Positions 27,601 to 35,471 of a stretch of 57,114 nt of DNA are shown piece by piece. Where the stretch lies: contig CBDDRC010000007.1 in NCBI GenBank assembly GCA_965232985.1, forward strand, positions 1 to 57,114, written 5' to 3'. Position numbers and translations under genes: made by a program. A model generated the notes under the pieces. It saw only the letters and a list, made by a program, of their open reading frames with translations, did no database searches and was not told the DNA's origin. This DNA comes from JADFDG01 sp965232985. GTDB lineage: Bacteria; Pseudomonadota; Gammaproteobacteria; Pseudomonadales; JADFDG01. Numbering within the stretch: position 1 is the first letter of the stretch; each line of letters opens with the position of its first letter.

Positions 27601-28294
27601 TGCCACCTTCTATCGATCCGCTGGCGAGCCCTTCGGCAATGGCGCCGGTGACTTTCCACAGCGGTGCGATCGCGGAGTCTCCGGCAACCTTTACCAGCTT
27701 CGCCGAAACCTTGGCCATATGACCGATATTCACCGGCAGATTCTCACCACGAATGAACCCGACCAGCGCGATCTGGAACATCTGCCGAATCTTGCGCAAC
27801 AACTCGGCGAGATTCGGATCTGCAGCCACGGCGACGTGCACTTCGCCATCGCCGCCAGCGCCCGTCATGTCTGGCTTGAACAGCGAGCCCTCGGAGAGAA
27901 ATTTTTCGCCGCGTGCGGCACGCAGATCGTTAAGCAGCGGTAACAATATGACCGGCATGTCGCGCCGGCTGGCCTTGATGCGATCGAGATACGCAGGCAA
28001 CTGGAGCATGCCACGCATCAGCGTTTCCTGGGCATCAGCTACACGCGGCACTTTTCCGTTCAACAGTGCCTGAGTAAGCTTCTCCATTTCTTCGGCGAGC
28101 AACGCAGCACCGTAGAACTCGACCATTTGCAGGGTGCCGTACACCTGATGCAGATAGGTCAGACAGAATCGCAGGCGCGTCTGATCCTCCGGATTCTCAA
28201 CGTGAGCCTCCAGAGCCTGCTGTGCCTGCTTCAGGGTTTCCTCGATCTCTCCCTTGACCCAGTCGAGCGCGAGGAAATCGTGCGTCTCAGCCAT
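21605..28294 (-). CDS. chpA: ChpA hybrid chemosensory histidine kinase with multiple Hpt-like domains
   Basis: A 2229-residue CheA-type hybrid kinase of the type IV pilus chemosensory system. Phosphotransfer-type segments with a histidine occur at His49 (atypical), His733, His919, His1302 and His1476 (HTLKGS/HTLKGG motifs). One has Asn478 in place of His (LNTVRGGL), and His1068 lies in a degenerate HKTATSGG motif. Acidic Ala-rich linkers separate the modules. From about residue 1605 follow the dimerisation helices, an HK ATPase (LRNACDHGVE near 1799, SDDGKGIN, GRGVGMDVV), a CheW domain, and a C-terminal receiver with phospho-acceptor Asp2153. ATG 28294 is preferred over GTG three bases upstream. 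P. aeruginosa ChpA is of similar size. Confidence 0.96.
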   Translation of the reverse strand: MAETHDFLALDWVKGEIEETLKQAQQALEAHVENPEDQTRLRFCLTYLHQVYGTLQMVEFYGAALLAEEMEKLTQALLNGKVPRVADAQETLMRGMLQLPAYLDRIKASRRDMPVILLPLLNDLRAARGEKFLSEGSLFKPDMTGAGGDGEVHVAVAADPNLAELLRKIRQMFQIALVGFIRGENLPVNIGHMAKVSAKLVKVAGDSAIAPLWKVTGAIAEGLASGSIEGGTAIKLLLGQVDRQIKLLVEQGAPGFAQKPAPDLLKNLLFYVARSEADSPLIAQVRKIYKLDEALPSDETIDAERLKLAGPDRQTMTTVARAISEELARVKEALDIFMRGGPQSKVTDLAPHISTLKQVSDTIAMLGLGQQRKLVEEQHDILEQIIKDGKLENPALLMDVAGALLYVEATLSGGDDRPQARVPATPQDALAQDGLAKAREAVVRECRAGLEFTKDKIVEYIASQWDRAHIQDVPDTLNTVRGGLQMIGLDRAAMVLVQAANFFRAELFGEDAQPDWKRMDTLADAISSVEYFLERILEDPESGEHILEIAEKSAADLGYPVSEVSKPIMEFDIPAVVMKQEPDALAPDADEEIEAHAKDGIPAVIFSNELSDELVAEPTLDVPMTAAQEGKTSFADEEAPLIDEDMLVLAGLMDEGSAPGEHAKVIPAGEIVAADILPVADQGIEDASVDAEIVEIFVEEIGEVMEKLDEYFPQWVANQQDEVSLKEFRRAFHTLKGSGRMVGAKYVGELAWSVENMLNRVIDKTILPTPVMVDLIRTVKEIVPDLVQAFAQRRKPPHAVEALMACASAFARGESPALVPSLAQHDALPAAESAVVDALPAISTEEEIFAPSSVAGEDFPAPEDEVPEDEVKAEYDMALLEVFASEAEQHIATLDAYLASLDPDVAYHPITDELLRALHTLKGSARMAGIMPVAEVAGPTEKFCKELRNDGELADADVIALVREATDLVRLRVRYLLPDPYAPIPGAQSYLEMLSAIQDARHAPRAATVPVDAPEKHAVQPRPGMINALLAEGIDHVLDGGDYAAQWSQQGVVGQDLDAMRDQLRRLHKTATSGGLVPIADIARRLSRVYDAIHDGHLMLANNVLDALQQGHEAVIGMMDCMAAHQSIWPATEVEQLLDAVTAGLPSDASCGDQALSGHTPARIPSDTEQVSLYDEEVLFSADEFAVSEAEVIAATGTVEPEDAFDDVELSAADVSLSEEEVLRLTGSVEPSSPAPEGALAEDIVAGDGEGPISVPERDPELVEIFLEEAGELVESSGESLSIWLQNVDNLIEVQKLQRDLHTLKGGARMAEIAELGDLAHELENLYEGLSQGTLPVRPVLFELLNRCHDRIADMVDDIRTKGWCKDGRQLIAQIHAYIKNPEQFSMEAPAASLKPATIPVPVMEGQAPAASEVPRMILPAARPAEESEPVVDADILEIFLEEAEDLTAQLDAAISGWQSEPGNSAHADQIKRVLHTLKGGARLAGLKRLGDVSHEFETRVIDLVPRTPDAAFFAAIVAYHDDISAQVERIRAGGAAAAAAATNVAGVTAKAAAPVAPAAAALPPEQPAAEPATGLVPHRRKEDQDEERRGPVQTAARQAQPQEMVKVPSDLLEKLVNLAGETSINRSRIETQVTDFRYTLGEMGSTISRLAAQLRRLDAEADSQVKANWEKGVAEGKYSGEFDPLEMDQYSALHQLTKQLFESASDLLDIRDTLTSKSRDTETLLLQQSRVNTELQEGLMRSRMVPFSRLIPRLRRIVRQVSGELKKQVDIDFINPEGEMDRALLERIVAPLEHMLRNACDHGVESPQVRVAAGKPAMGRIRLALTREGGEVVLSISDDGKGINVDAVRKKAMERGLMDATSELSDQEVMQFILEAGFSTAEKVTQISGRGVGMDVVSSEIRQMGGVLTIRSEVNQGTAFEIRLPFTVSVNRALMVRVGEDQFAIPLVQIEGIVRVSPYELETYYQPNAPAFEYAGESYRLDYLGGFVHGVAAPDLRGAAMPLPVLLVRGSEHTVAVQVDQLIGSREVVVKAVGPQLSTVAGISGATILGDGRVVIILDLLSLIRAAHLQHEMALATQRRLVTRRGETTGVGGLAASVRETPLIMVTDDSVTVRKVTGRFLERQGFDVITAKDGMDAVAQLADIKPDIMLLDIEMPRMDGFEVASHCRHDSRLKDLPIIMITSRTGEKHRERAMELGVNAYLGKPFQENELLAKIHELLAERRAQASL

Positions 28295-28358
28295 CACTGC
28301 GTCTCTATTTTCCGTGCGGGATACCTGCGTTCAAGACATCCACTCCGGCACAGCATCT

Positions 28359-29225
28359 TCAGTGCGCGCGCCGCATGAATGCCAGGGAGTCATCGAACCG
28401 GACCTTATCCATATTCGGGTGCTGCCAGTCGACCACTTCACCAAGACCGAGAACCAGCAGTCCGCCCGGGGCCAGTCGATCGGCAAGGCGAGTGACAATC
28501 TCGCGCTTACGCCAGCGGCGGAAGTAAATCAGCATGTTCTGGCAGTAAATCAGGTCGATATCCTGAAACGGCACTTTGTGCAATTCCAGCACGTTAACAC
28601 GCGCAAAACAGATGCGTGTCTTCAGTTCGGCGGATATCTCGTATTCCCGGTCGCTTATTTTCTGGAAGTAGCGCTCCTTGAGCGCCGCATCAAGCAGATC
28701 CACCTTGCGGGCACCGTAGACGCCCCGACGCGCCTTGGCCAGCACCGGCAGGCTGATATCGGTGGCGGTAATGCCCCAGTACGGCGCGACGTTGAGCGTG
28801 GCAAACATTTCGGTGAGAAGCATGGCCAGCGAGTACGGCTCCTCTCCGGAGGAACAGCCAACCGACCAGACATTGAAATTCTTCGGCGTTTTGCCTGTAA
28901 CAACACGGTCGCGGACATATTTCTCAACGAGTTCGTAAGAGCTGCGATGCCGGAAAAAACTTGTTTCCTGGACCGTCAAGCGGTCGATCAAAATTGACCA
29001 CTCCATAATGGAGTCGGCCGGCGCGCGGTTTACGAGTTGCTCGTAATATGCCTCGTATGTCTGCAGGCCAAGCTCGCGCGTACGGATGGCGAGACTGGTC
29101 TCCAGAAAACTCTTGCGTTCGACCGCGAGCGCCATGCCGGTGCGATCTTCAAGCAACGCCTGCCACAGACGGAACTGTTCGCCGTCCATTTCCGGCAGAT
29201 TGCGCATCGACCAATGCTGGGCCAC
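28359..29225 (-). CDS. pilK: CheR-type chemoreceptor methyltransferase PilK
   Basis: A 288-residue S-adenosylmethionine-dependent enzyme that methylates glutamates of the receptor PilJ. Family signatures are LTVQETSFFRHRSSYELV, the WSVGCSSGEEPYSLA ligand loop, TATDIS, and IYCQNMLIYF. The start is uncertain: GTG 29225 has a weak AGAGAG site upstream, while ATG 29207 lacks one. It lies between pilJ and chpA in the usual order. Confidence 0.93.
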   Translation of the reverse strand: MAQHWSMRNLPEMDGEQFRLWQALLEDRTGMALAVERKSFLETSLAIRTRELGLQTYEAYYEQLVNRAPADSIMEWSILIDRLTVQETSFFRHRSSYELVEKYVRDRVVTGKTPKNFNVWSVGCSSGEEPYSLAMLLTEMFATLNVAPYWGITATDISLPVLAKARRGVYGARKVDLLDAALKERYFQKISDREYEISAELKTRICFARVNVLELHKVPFQDIDLIYCQNMLIYFRRWRKREIVTRLADRLAPGGLLVLGLGEVVDWQHPNMDKVRFDDSLAFMRRAH

Positions 29226-29274
29226 AGCGCGTCACCACTCTCTTGTCAATCGGCAACGTAATGCGTCGCCGGCA

Positions 29275-31371
29275 TTACATGTATTCCGGTAGCTTGAAGC
29301 CGGCCACCGAATTACGCAGTTCGGCCGCCATCTCGGCAAGATTGCCGATCGACTTCGCAGTAGCTGTTGTACCGGCAGACGTTTGTGACGTGATCTCCTG
29401 GATGACGTTCATCGTGTTGGAGATATGGCCGGCTGAAGCCGCCTGCTGGCGCGCAGCGTTCGAAATATTCTGAATCAGCTCGGCAAGCGTTTCCGATACG
29501 TTCTCAATCTCTTCAAGCGCGACACCTGCGTCCTGCGCGAGACGCGCACCGCGTACTACTTCCGAAGTCGTTTGCTCCATAGAGATAACAGCTTCATTGG
29601 TGTCGGTCTGAATTGTTTTAACCAGCGTTTCGATCTGCTTTGCAGCAGCAGACGAGCGCTCGGCAAGACGCTGTACTTCGTCGGCTACGACCGCGAAGCC
29701 GCGGCCCGCATCACCGGCCATCGACGCCTGAATCGCCGCGTTCAGAGCAAGAATGTTGGTCTGGTCGGCAATGTCGGTAATCAGCGAGACGATGTCACCG
29801 ATCTCCTGCGACGATTCACCAAGTCGCTTGATCCGCTTCGAAGTCTCCTGAATCTGTTCGCGGATGGTGTCCATGCCGCGGATCGTTGCCTGTACCACTT
29901 CGGCACCCTTGTTGGCGATCGCTACCGAGCGTTCTGCTACCGCAGCCGATTCGGATGCGTTCGCGGATACCTGGTCAATGGATACCGCCATTTCGTTGAT
30001 GGCGGCAGAGGCGCCGGCGATTTCCTGCGCCTGATGCTCGGCAGCCTCGGCCAGGTGCATGGCGGTGGACTGCGTTTCCTGGGCTGCAGATGACACCTGC
30101 AGGGCTGTCTGGTTGATGGTGGACACCAGACTGCGCAGCTGGTCGATAGCGAAGTTGATCGAGTCGGCGATTGCGCCGGTGAAGTCTTCGGATACCGTCG
30201 CGGCAACGGTAAGGTCACCGTCGGCAAGGTCGCCCAGCTCGTCGAGCAGTCGCAAAATGGCCTGCTGGTTGCGCTGGTTTTCCGTTTCAACCGACTCGCG
30301 ACGGTTACGGTCTTCGCCGCGCTGCATTAAGAACAGGGCCGCAAACATCGCGAGGCCAAGCAACATACAGAATGCGCCCACATACACCCAGAGACCACCA
30401 GCCTGTTTGTTGGCGGCCTCCTGGGAGACGATCGTGGCGGAGTCGAGCAGTGCCTGCGATTCGGTATAGATCTTGCCAGCCGCGTCACGCACCTGGAACA
30501 ATTCCGGTGAGGTCTGGAGGATCTCATCGACCGAACCCTGCACGTACTCACTGAACAGATCCGCAATTTCGGACAGGGAATCGATGGCGTCCTCGTCGCG
30601 TACCTTCTCGATCTCGAGGGCCTTGTCGCCGTTGATCATGCCCTTCAGGACGCGGTCGAAGAGATTGGCGTCGCGACCGAACGCATCAGCGGCCACCACA
30701 GCGCCAGCGCCGCCCTCAAGCACCTTTGAAATTGAGCGAACGATACGCTCAGCCAGCCAACTCTGGCGCTGGGCGATGGCGACCTGATCGGCCGACGCCT
30801 CCGCCTCCACCAGCGTATCGACCACCGTTTCGTACTCGGCCTGCAATTTCGGGATCGTTTCGGCAAGCGTTTTGGCCACGTCGTGCAGATCGATCACCGT
30901 GTCTTCACCGGCGAGGATGGTGTCGGTGTTCGGGCCTACCCGCGCCCACACCTCATCAAGCTTCTTCATCTCTTCGATGTTGGCCGCAGCGGAAGAGTTC
31001 TTGAGTGATTGCCACTTAGCATCGAATTCCGCGCGCGCCTCGCCCAACGCTCCGAACGCAGCCGGGTTGCCGGCAGCCGCCTCCAGGGCATTCTTCGCAA
31101 GGTTCTGCGACAGCACGCGCAACTCGGATGCGTCCCGTACTGCGTCGGTAACGCCGGCAGATTGCGTGTAAACCACGCCGAAGATGGCCAGCGCGATCGC
31201 CACCAGCAGCGCGCCGCCGACACCCAGGTAACCGCGCAGACCGCCAGCGCCCTGCTCAGCGGCCCCGCCAGCATTACCCGTCACTTTGCTGAGCAATTCA
31301 CGGACGCTGGCACCGACCCGGGCAAACCTGCCGCGGAACTGGCCGAGCGGGGATAATTGAACCTGCTTCAT
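29275..31371 (-). CDS. pilJ: Type IV pilus methyl-accepting chemotaxis protein PilJ
   Basis: A 698-residue membrane receptor. A basic cytoplasmic N terminus is followed by a membrane helix (~49-70), a periplasmic helical PilJ region (~70-325), a second helix (~328-350), a HAMP segment with DLADGDLTVAATVSED, and a long coiled-coil signalling domain. The hairpin tip reads IADQTNILALNAAIQASMAG, with DAGRGFAVVADEVQRLAERS after it. It relays surface or pilus-retraction signals to ChpA through PilI. It starts 53 bases after pilI. Confidence 0.95.
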   Translation of the reverse strand: MKQVQLSPLGQFRGRFARVGASVRELLSKVTGNAGGAAEQGAGGLRGYLGVGGALLVAIALAIFGVVYTQSAGVTDAVRDASELRVLSQNLAKNALEAAAGNPAAFGALGEARAEFDAKWQSLKNSSAAANIEEMKKLDEVWARVGPNTDTILAGEDTVIDLHDVAKTLAETIPKLQAEYETVVDTLVEAEASADQVAIAQRQSWLAERIVRSISKVLEGGAGAVVAADAFGRDANLFDRVLKGMINGDKALEIEKVRDEDAIDSLSEIADLFSEYVQGSVDEILQTSPELFQVRDAAGKIYTESQALLDSATIVSQEAANKQAGGLWVYVGAFCMLLGLAMFAALFLMQRGEDRNRRESVETENQRNQQAILRLLDELGDLADGDLTVAATVSEDFTGAIADSINFAIDQLRSLVSTINQTALQVSSAAQETQSTAMHLAEAAEHQAQEIAGASAAINEMAVSIDQVSANASESAAVAERSVAIANKGAEVVQATIRGMDTIREQIQETSKRIKRLGESSQEIGDIVSLITDIADQTNILALNAAIQASMAGDAGRGFAVVADEVQRLAERSSAAAKQIETLVKTIQTDTNEAVISMEQTTSEVVRGARLAQDAGVALEEIENVSETLAELIQNISNAARQQAASAGHISNTMNVIQEITSQTSAGTTATAKSIGNLAEMAAELRNSVAGFKLPEYM

Positions 31372-31424
31372 ATGTAGGCTCCCGGCCTCATCATTCTTCG
31401 TTTGTTGTTTTCACGGCACCGGCA

Positions 31425-31970
31425 TCAGCCGGTGCGCGCAACCTGCATGAAGCGTGGATCCTCGGCAAGGCGGTGTGGACTGAACACGATCCACGTACCG
31501 TCCTCGCGCTCGTAAGAGCCGTCGGTATAGGGCGAAATCACCGGATCACGCTCGCCGGAATCGCGCGCGTAGGAATCGACGGGGAAATGCTGCATACCCA
31601 TCACATCGTCAACCACCAGGCCCGAGTAGACATCGCCATGATCAAGCACCAGCAGGCGACGTTTCTTTTCCTGAAGCCCGGATTTGCGGTTGAAATAACC
31701 GATCAGATCCATGATTGGCAGCAGGCGGCCACGCACATTGGCAATGCCTTTCATCCAGCCCAATACACCCGGTACGCGCGTGTAGCGCGGCACGTGCAGG
31801 ATTTCCGACACTTCCGGAATGGGCGAAACGTATTTCACGCCATCCATGGTAAAGCCTATGCCACTCCAGTACTCGACGATGTCATCCTGCTGCGGCAGAC
31901 CAACAGCATGCTCGCGACAAAGCCGCTGCAGCGCGACGAGCTTGAGGAAGACGCCCTGGGCATCAGCCAT
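31425..31970 (-). CDS. pilI: CheW-like adaptor PilI
   Basis: A 181-residue single CheW domain protein (GIGFTMDGVKYVSP, PGVLGWMKGIANVRGRLLPIMDL, LVVDDVMGMQHF). It links PilJ to ChpA. It lies 12 bases after pilH in the conserved pilGHIJK order, so all five are probably one transcript. Confidence 0.93.
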   Translation of the reverse strand: MADAQGVFLKLVALQRLCREHAVGLPQQDDIVEYWSGIGFTMDGVKYVSPIPEVSEILHVPRYTRVPGVLGWMKGIANVRGRLLPIMDLIGYFNRKSGLQEKKRRLLVLDHGDVYSGLVVDDVMGMQHFPVDSYARDSGERDPVISPYTDGSYEREDGTWIVFSPHRLAEDPRFMQVARTG

Positions 31971-31982
31971 CGTTGCGCACCG

Positions 31983-32351
31983 TCAGGCACCCGCCAGCGC
32001 ACGGCGGATCACATCCAGCAACATCGCCTCATCCACCGGCTTGGTCAGGTAGTCGCGGGCGCCCTGGCGTTTGCCCCAGACGCGATCGGTTTCCTGATCC
32101 TTGGTGGTAACGATGATCACGGGAATGTGCGCGGTATCCGGGCCTTTGGTGAGCTGCCGCGTCGCCTGAAAGCCGTTGAGGCCCGGCATGACAACATCCA
32201 TCAGCACCACATCCGGCTTTTCCTGGCGCGCCACTGCGACGCCATCGGCGCCGTTGCCGGCCTCCAGCACATGGTGTCCGTTACGCTCCAGAATTTCACG
32301 AAACTTGTAGGTCTCGGTGGGCGAATCATCGACGATCAGGATGCGCGCCAT
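31983..32351 (-). CDS. pilH: CheY-like response regulator PilH
   Basis: A 122-residue single receiver domain with the acidic pair in IVDDSPTE, phospho-acceptor Asp52 in LMDVVMPGLNG, and Lys in YLTKPVD. In Pseudomonas, PilH acts as a phosphate sink or retraction-side output of ChpA. No output domain is present. Confidence 0.93.
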   Translation of the reverse strand: MARILIVDDSPTETYKFREILERNGHHVLEAGNGADGVAVARQEKPDVVLMDVVMPGLNGFQATRQLTKGPDTAHIPVIIVTTKDQETDRVWGKRQGARDYLTKPVDEAMLLDVIRRALAGA

Positions 32352-32368
32352 GGCCTGCCTTTGCGTGA

Positions 32369-32752
32369 TTACTTCTTGACGTGCTGCTCAATGGCGCCGA
32401 GCAGTTCGTCCTTGCTGAAGGGTTTGGTGAGGTACTGATCGGAACCGACAATGCGGCCCTTGGCCTTGTCGAACAGGCCGTCCTTGGAGGACAGCATGAT
32501 CACCGGGGTGCTCTTGAAATTGCTGTTGTTCTTGATCAGGGCACAGGTTTGATAGCCATCCAGGCGCGGCATCATGATATCGACGAAGATGATGTCGGGG
32601 TGGGTGTCGGCAATCTTGGCCAGGGCATCGAAGCCATCGGTGGCGGTGATCACCTCGCAACCGGCTTTCTGCAAAAGGGTTTCGGCGGTACGGCGAATGG
32701 TCTTCGAGTCATCAATGACCATGACCTTCAGACCTTCGAGATTCTGGCTCAT
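32369..32752 (-). CDS. pilG: CheY-like response regulator PilG
   Basis: A 127-residue receiver with Asp14-Asp15 (VIDDSKTIRRTAE), phospho-acceptor Asp58 in FVDIMMPRLDGYQ, and Lys in YLTKPFSKDE. PilG is the output regulator that promotes pilus extension through PilB in the Pseudomonas system. It is the first gene of the unit; 318 bases separate it from divergent gshB. Confidence 0.94.
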   Translation of the reverse strand: MSQNLEGLKVMVIDDSKTIRRTAETLLQKAGCEVITATDGFDALAKIADTHPDIIFVDIMMPRLDGYQTCALIKNNSNFKSTPVIMLSSKDGLFDKAKGRIVGSDQYLTKPFSKDELLGAIEQHVKK

Positions 32753-33070
32753 CGTCAGGCAGCCTTGCGTGTCTGTGGTTGGTATCCACCGCCCGGAAAA
32801 TTGTTCTCCCGGAGTCGGCCAGCCTTACGAAAAAGGCCTGAAATACATCAAGGGGCGTTTTTAACACAGTTTCCATGTTCACGCTATAACACCCCATAAA
32901 CACGGGGAAAATGCCTCTCTGCGCGCTGTCGGTGCGCACCATTTTCAACGGCTCTATCGGCCAGTCCGGGCATTGGCTACGATAGCCGCCGGGCACGCCG
33001 CGATTCACCCGGCGATATGCCCGGCGATGCAGACCCTGCGATTCACCCCCAACTTCCGGCGGCAACCGCA
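32753..33070. other. Divergent pilG/gshB intergenic region
   Basis: These 318 bases carry no gene I can support. They must hold the promoters of pilG (leftwards) and gshB (rightwards). On the minus strand GTTATAGC near 32886 is a possible -10 element. On the plus strand TACGATAG near 32980 is another. Neither has a convincing -35 hexamer. No riboswitch or hairpin terminator is evident. Confidence 0.5.
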
Positions 33071-34036
33071 ATGCCCGTGACTCTCGGTGTGGTGATGGAC
33101 CCCATCCAGGGCATCAAGCCATACAAGGATTCGACCTTTGCCATGTTGCTGGCCGCGCGCGCGCGCGGCTGGCACATCCGCTATTTCGAGCCCGGCGACC
33201 TTTACATGCGCGACGGCGTCGCGCGCGGCCGCTGGCGCGCTCTCGAGGTTCGCGACGCCCGGGCCGACTGGTACACGCTGTCCGCCGGCGGCGACCTCGC
33301 GCTGGCCGAGATCGACATCATCCTGATGCGCCAGGACCCGCCGATCACCAATGCCTACCTGTACATCACTTACATCCTTGAGTGTGCCGAGGCCGCCGGG
33401 GCGTTGATCGCCAACCGTCCGGGCAGCGTCCGCGATGCCAACGAGAAGCTGTTTGCTGCCCGCTTCCCGCAGTGCATGGTGCCAACCCTGGTCAGCAGCG
33501 ACAGCGCCCGCCTGCGCCAGTTCATCCGTGAGCAGGGCGATGTGATCGTCAAGCCGCTGGACGCAATGGGGGGCGCTGGCGTCTTTCGGTTGACCGCCGA
33601 CGGCCCCAACATTGGCGCCACCCTGGAAATCCTTACCGCACTCGACACCCTGCATGTAATGGCCCAGCGCTACATCCCGGAAATCAGCGCCGGCGACAAG
33701 CGCATCCTGCTGATCAACGGCGAACCGGTACCGTTCGCCCTCGCTCGCATCCCGCAGGCCGGGGAGACCCGCGGCAATCTCGCCGCCGGTGGCCGGGGCG
33801 AGGGCCGGGAACTGACTGCCCGTGATCGCTGGATCGCCGCGCAAGTGGGGCCAACTCTCCGGGAAAAAGGGCTTTTTTTCGTCGGCATAGACGTGATCGG
33901 TGACTATCTCACCGAGATCAACGTAACCAGCCCGACTTGTATTCGTGAGCTCGACGCCGCTTTCGGCCTCGACATCGCCGGGCAGCTGCTCGACCACCTC
34001 GCCGCCCGCCTGACCGGCGGCAAACGGATGCGATGA
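33071..34036 (+). CDS. gshB: Glutathione synthetase
   Basis: A 321-residue ATP-grasp ligase joining gamma-glutamylcysteine to glycine. The N terminus TLGVVMDPIQGIKPYKDST is the family start, which decides ATG 33071 over an upstream in-frame ATG. Other motifs are LMRQDPP, NRPGSVRDANEKL, VKPLDAMGGAGVF (ATP-binding loop) and INVTSPTCIRE at the metal site. The stop overlaps the start of the TonB gene (ATGA). Confidence 0.97.
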   Translation: MPVTLGVVMDPIQGIKPYKDSTFAMLLAARARGWHIRYFEPGDLYMRDGVARGRWRALEVRDARADWYTLSAGGDLALAEIDIILMRQDPPITNAYLYITYILECAEAAGALIANRPGSVRDANEKLFAARFPQCMVPTLVSSDSARLRQFIREQGDVIVKPLDAMGGAGVFRLTADGPNIGATLEILTALDTLHVMAQRYIPEISAGDKRILLINGEPVPFALARIPQAGETRGNLAAGGRGEGRELTARDRWIAAQVGPTLREKGLFFVGIDVIGDYLTEINVTSPTCIRELDAAFGLDIAGQLLDHLAARLTGGKRMR

Positions 34037-34917
34037 ACGACGCCTTGCCGCTGCCCTGGCACCAATCCGGCGACCGCCTGACCTGGGCGATCGTCGCCGC
34101 AATGAGCCTGCATGCATTGGTCGCGCTGACCGTGGGATTTATTCCTGAGGACGCCAAACGCAGTCCGAGTGTCCTCGAAGTCACGCTGGCCCACTTTCGC
34201 AGTACGCAGGCCCCGCGCGAGGCCGATTTCGTTGCCCAGGCTAACCAGATCGGCTCCGGCACTGAAATCGACAAGCGGCTGCTGACCACCACCGAACACG
34301 CCCCGATCGAAGACGACACAATCCGCGCGACACTGCAGGAAGAGGAGTCCGCCCGTACACCCGACACCGCAACGCGGCACAACCTTGTGGTCACCCACAA
34401 CACCAAGGCGCGCAAGACCGGCAAGGCACGTCAGCAGCGTGATGCAAAGGATGCCCGCAAGGCAGCGGACGACGCTGCCGAACGCCAGCAGCGTGAGATT
34501 GCCAGCCTCGAAGCGCAGCTGGCACGCGAGAAAGAAGCCTATGCAAAACGGCCGAAAGTGCGTCAGCTGACCTCGGTATCGACCCGCGAGAGTTTCGACG
34601 CGCTGTACGTTGAAGCCTTCCGCCGCGAGGTGGAGGAAGTGGGTACGCGCAACTTTCCCGAGCAGGCGTTGCGCAACCAGATCTTCGGTCAGGTGCGCCT
34701 GATGGTTGCGCTCAACCCGAACGGTGCGGTGCGCACCATCGAGATACTGAAATCATCAGGACACCGCTTTCTCGACGAAGCCGCCATGCGCAGCGTGCGG
34801 CTGGCGGCACCGTTTGCGCCATTCCCGCCGGAGATGCGCAAGATCACCGACATCCTCGAGGTCATCCGTACCTGGAAATTCGATGAGCGGCGCGCGGTGT
34901 CATCGGAGGGCGGCTGA
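34033..34917 (+). CDS. TonB-family energy transducer (TonB3-like)
   Basis: A 294-residue inner-membrane protein: one membrane anchor (~17-36), a charged linker with a predicted coiled coil at ~130-175 rich in Ala, Arg, Glu and Gln, and a C-terminal TonB domain (~190-283; FPEQALRNQIFGQVRLMVALN, LDEAAMRSVRLAAPF). The usual proline-rich spacer is replaced by the charged helical region. No ExbB/ExbD genes are near. From memory the gene between gshB and the yqgE/ruvX region in P. aeruginosa is tonB3, required for normal twitching. It overlaps gshB by four bases and abuts ruvX directly. Confidence 0.87.
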   Translation: MNDALPLPWHQSGDRLTWAIVAAMSLHALVALTVGFIPEDAKRSPSVLEVTLAHFRSTQAPREADFVAQANQIGSGTEIDKRLLTTTEHAPIEDDTIRATLQEEESARTPDTATRHNLVVTHNTKARKTGKARQQRDAKDARKAADDAAERQQREIASLEAQLAREKEAYAKRPKVRQLTSVSTRESFDALYVEAFRREVEEVGTRNFPEQALRNQIFGQVRLMVALNPNGAVRTIEILKSSGHRFLDEAAMRSVRLAAPFAPFPPEMRKITDILEVIRTWKFDERRAVSSEGG

Positions 34918-35376
34918 ATGTCCGGCAACCACTCTCCTTGCAACCCGTCGTCCGGTCACCGGGAAACCACCATCCTGGGTTTCGACTTCGGCACCAAACG
35001 TATCGGCATTGCCATTGGCAATACCCTGACCGGCACCGCACGGCCGCTCACCGTACTGCCGACGCGCGACGGCGCGCCGGACTGGGAGCAGATCGGCAAG
35101 CTGGTCGCCGAATGGCAGCCCGGCCAGCTGGTGGTCGGGCTGCCATTGAACATGGACGGCAGCGAAAGTGAAATGTCGACCTGCGCGCGCAGTTTTGCGC
35201 GCAAGCTCGCCGGCCGGCTGGTCCTGCCGGTCGCGGTTATCGACGAACGGCTGTCGAGTTTCGAAGCCCGCAACGCGTTGCTGCGCGCGGAACAAAAGCG
35301 CGGCCAGCCGGCAGTCGATGCGCTGGCAGCAGCGCTGATCGTCGAGTCATGGCTGGCACAACAGCCCCACAACTAG
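34918..35376 (+). CDS. ruvX: Putative pre-16S rRNA nuclease / Holliday junction resolvase RuvX
   Basis: A 152-residue RNase H-like protein with ILGFDFGTKRIGIAIGN (first catalytic Asp), VVGLPLNMDG, and the DERLSSFEA and DALAAALIVESWL segments carrying the remaining acidic residues. The family (YqgF) processes the 5' end of 16S rRNA in E. coli. ATG follows the tonB stop directly (TGAATG). The yqgE gene often found beside it is absent here. Confidence 0.94.
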   Translation: MSGNHSPCNPSSGHRETTILGFDFGTKRIGIAIGNTLTGTARPLTVLPTRDGAPDWEQIGKLVAEWQPGQLVVGLPLNMDGSESEMSTCARSFARKLAGRLVLPVAVIDERLSSFEARNALLRAEQKRGQPAVDALAAALIVESWLAQQPHN

Positions 35377-35471
35377 ACTCGCACCCGGGGCGCAGTGGGG
35401 CTAGAATTGCACCGCCAGCGACACGACAAGCCCAACTCGGGCAAAGCACCGGTCCTGACAGGAATCTCCGC

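Noticed and set aside
26660..27943. 427-codon plus-strand frame opposite chpA
   Set aside because: It has no recognisable domain and lies wholly inside the conserved chpA coding region.
33005..34117. 370-codon minus-strand frame opposite gshB
   Set aside because: Shadow of gshB; it has no family match and would cross the tonB start.
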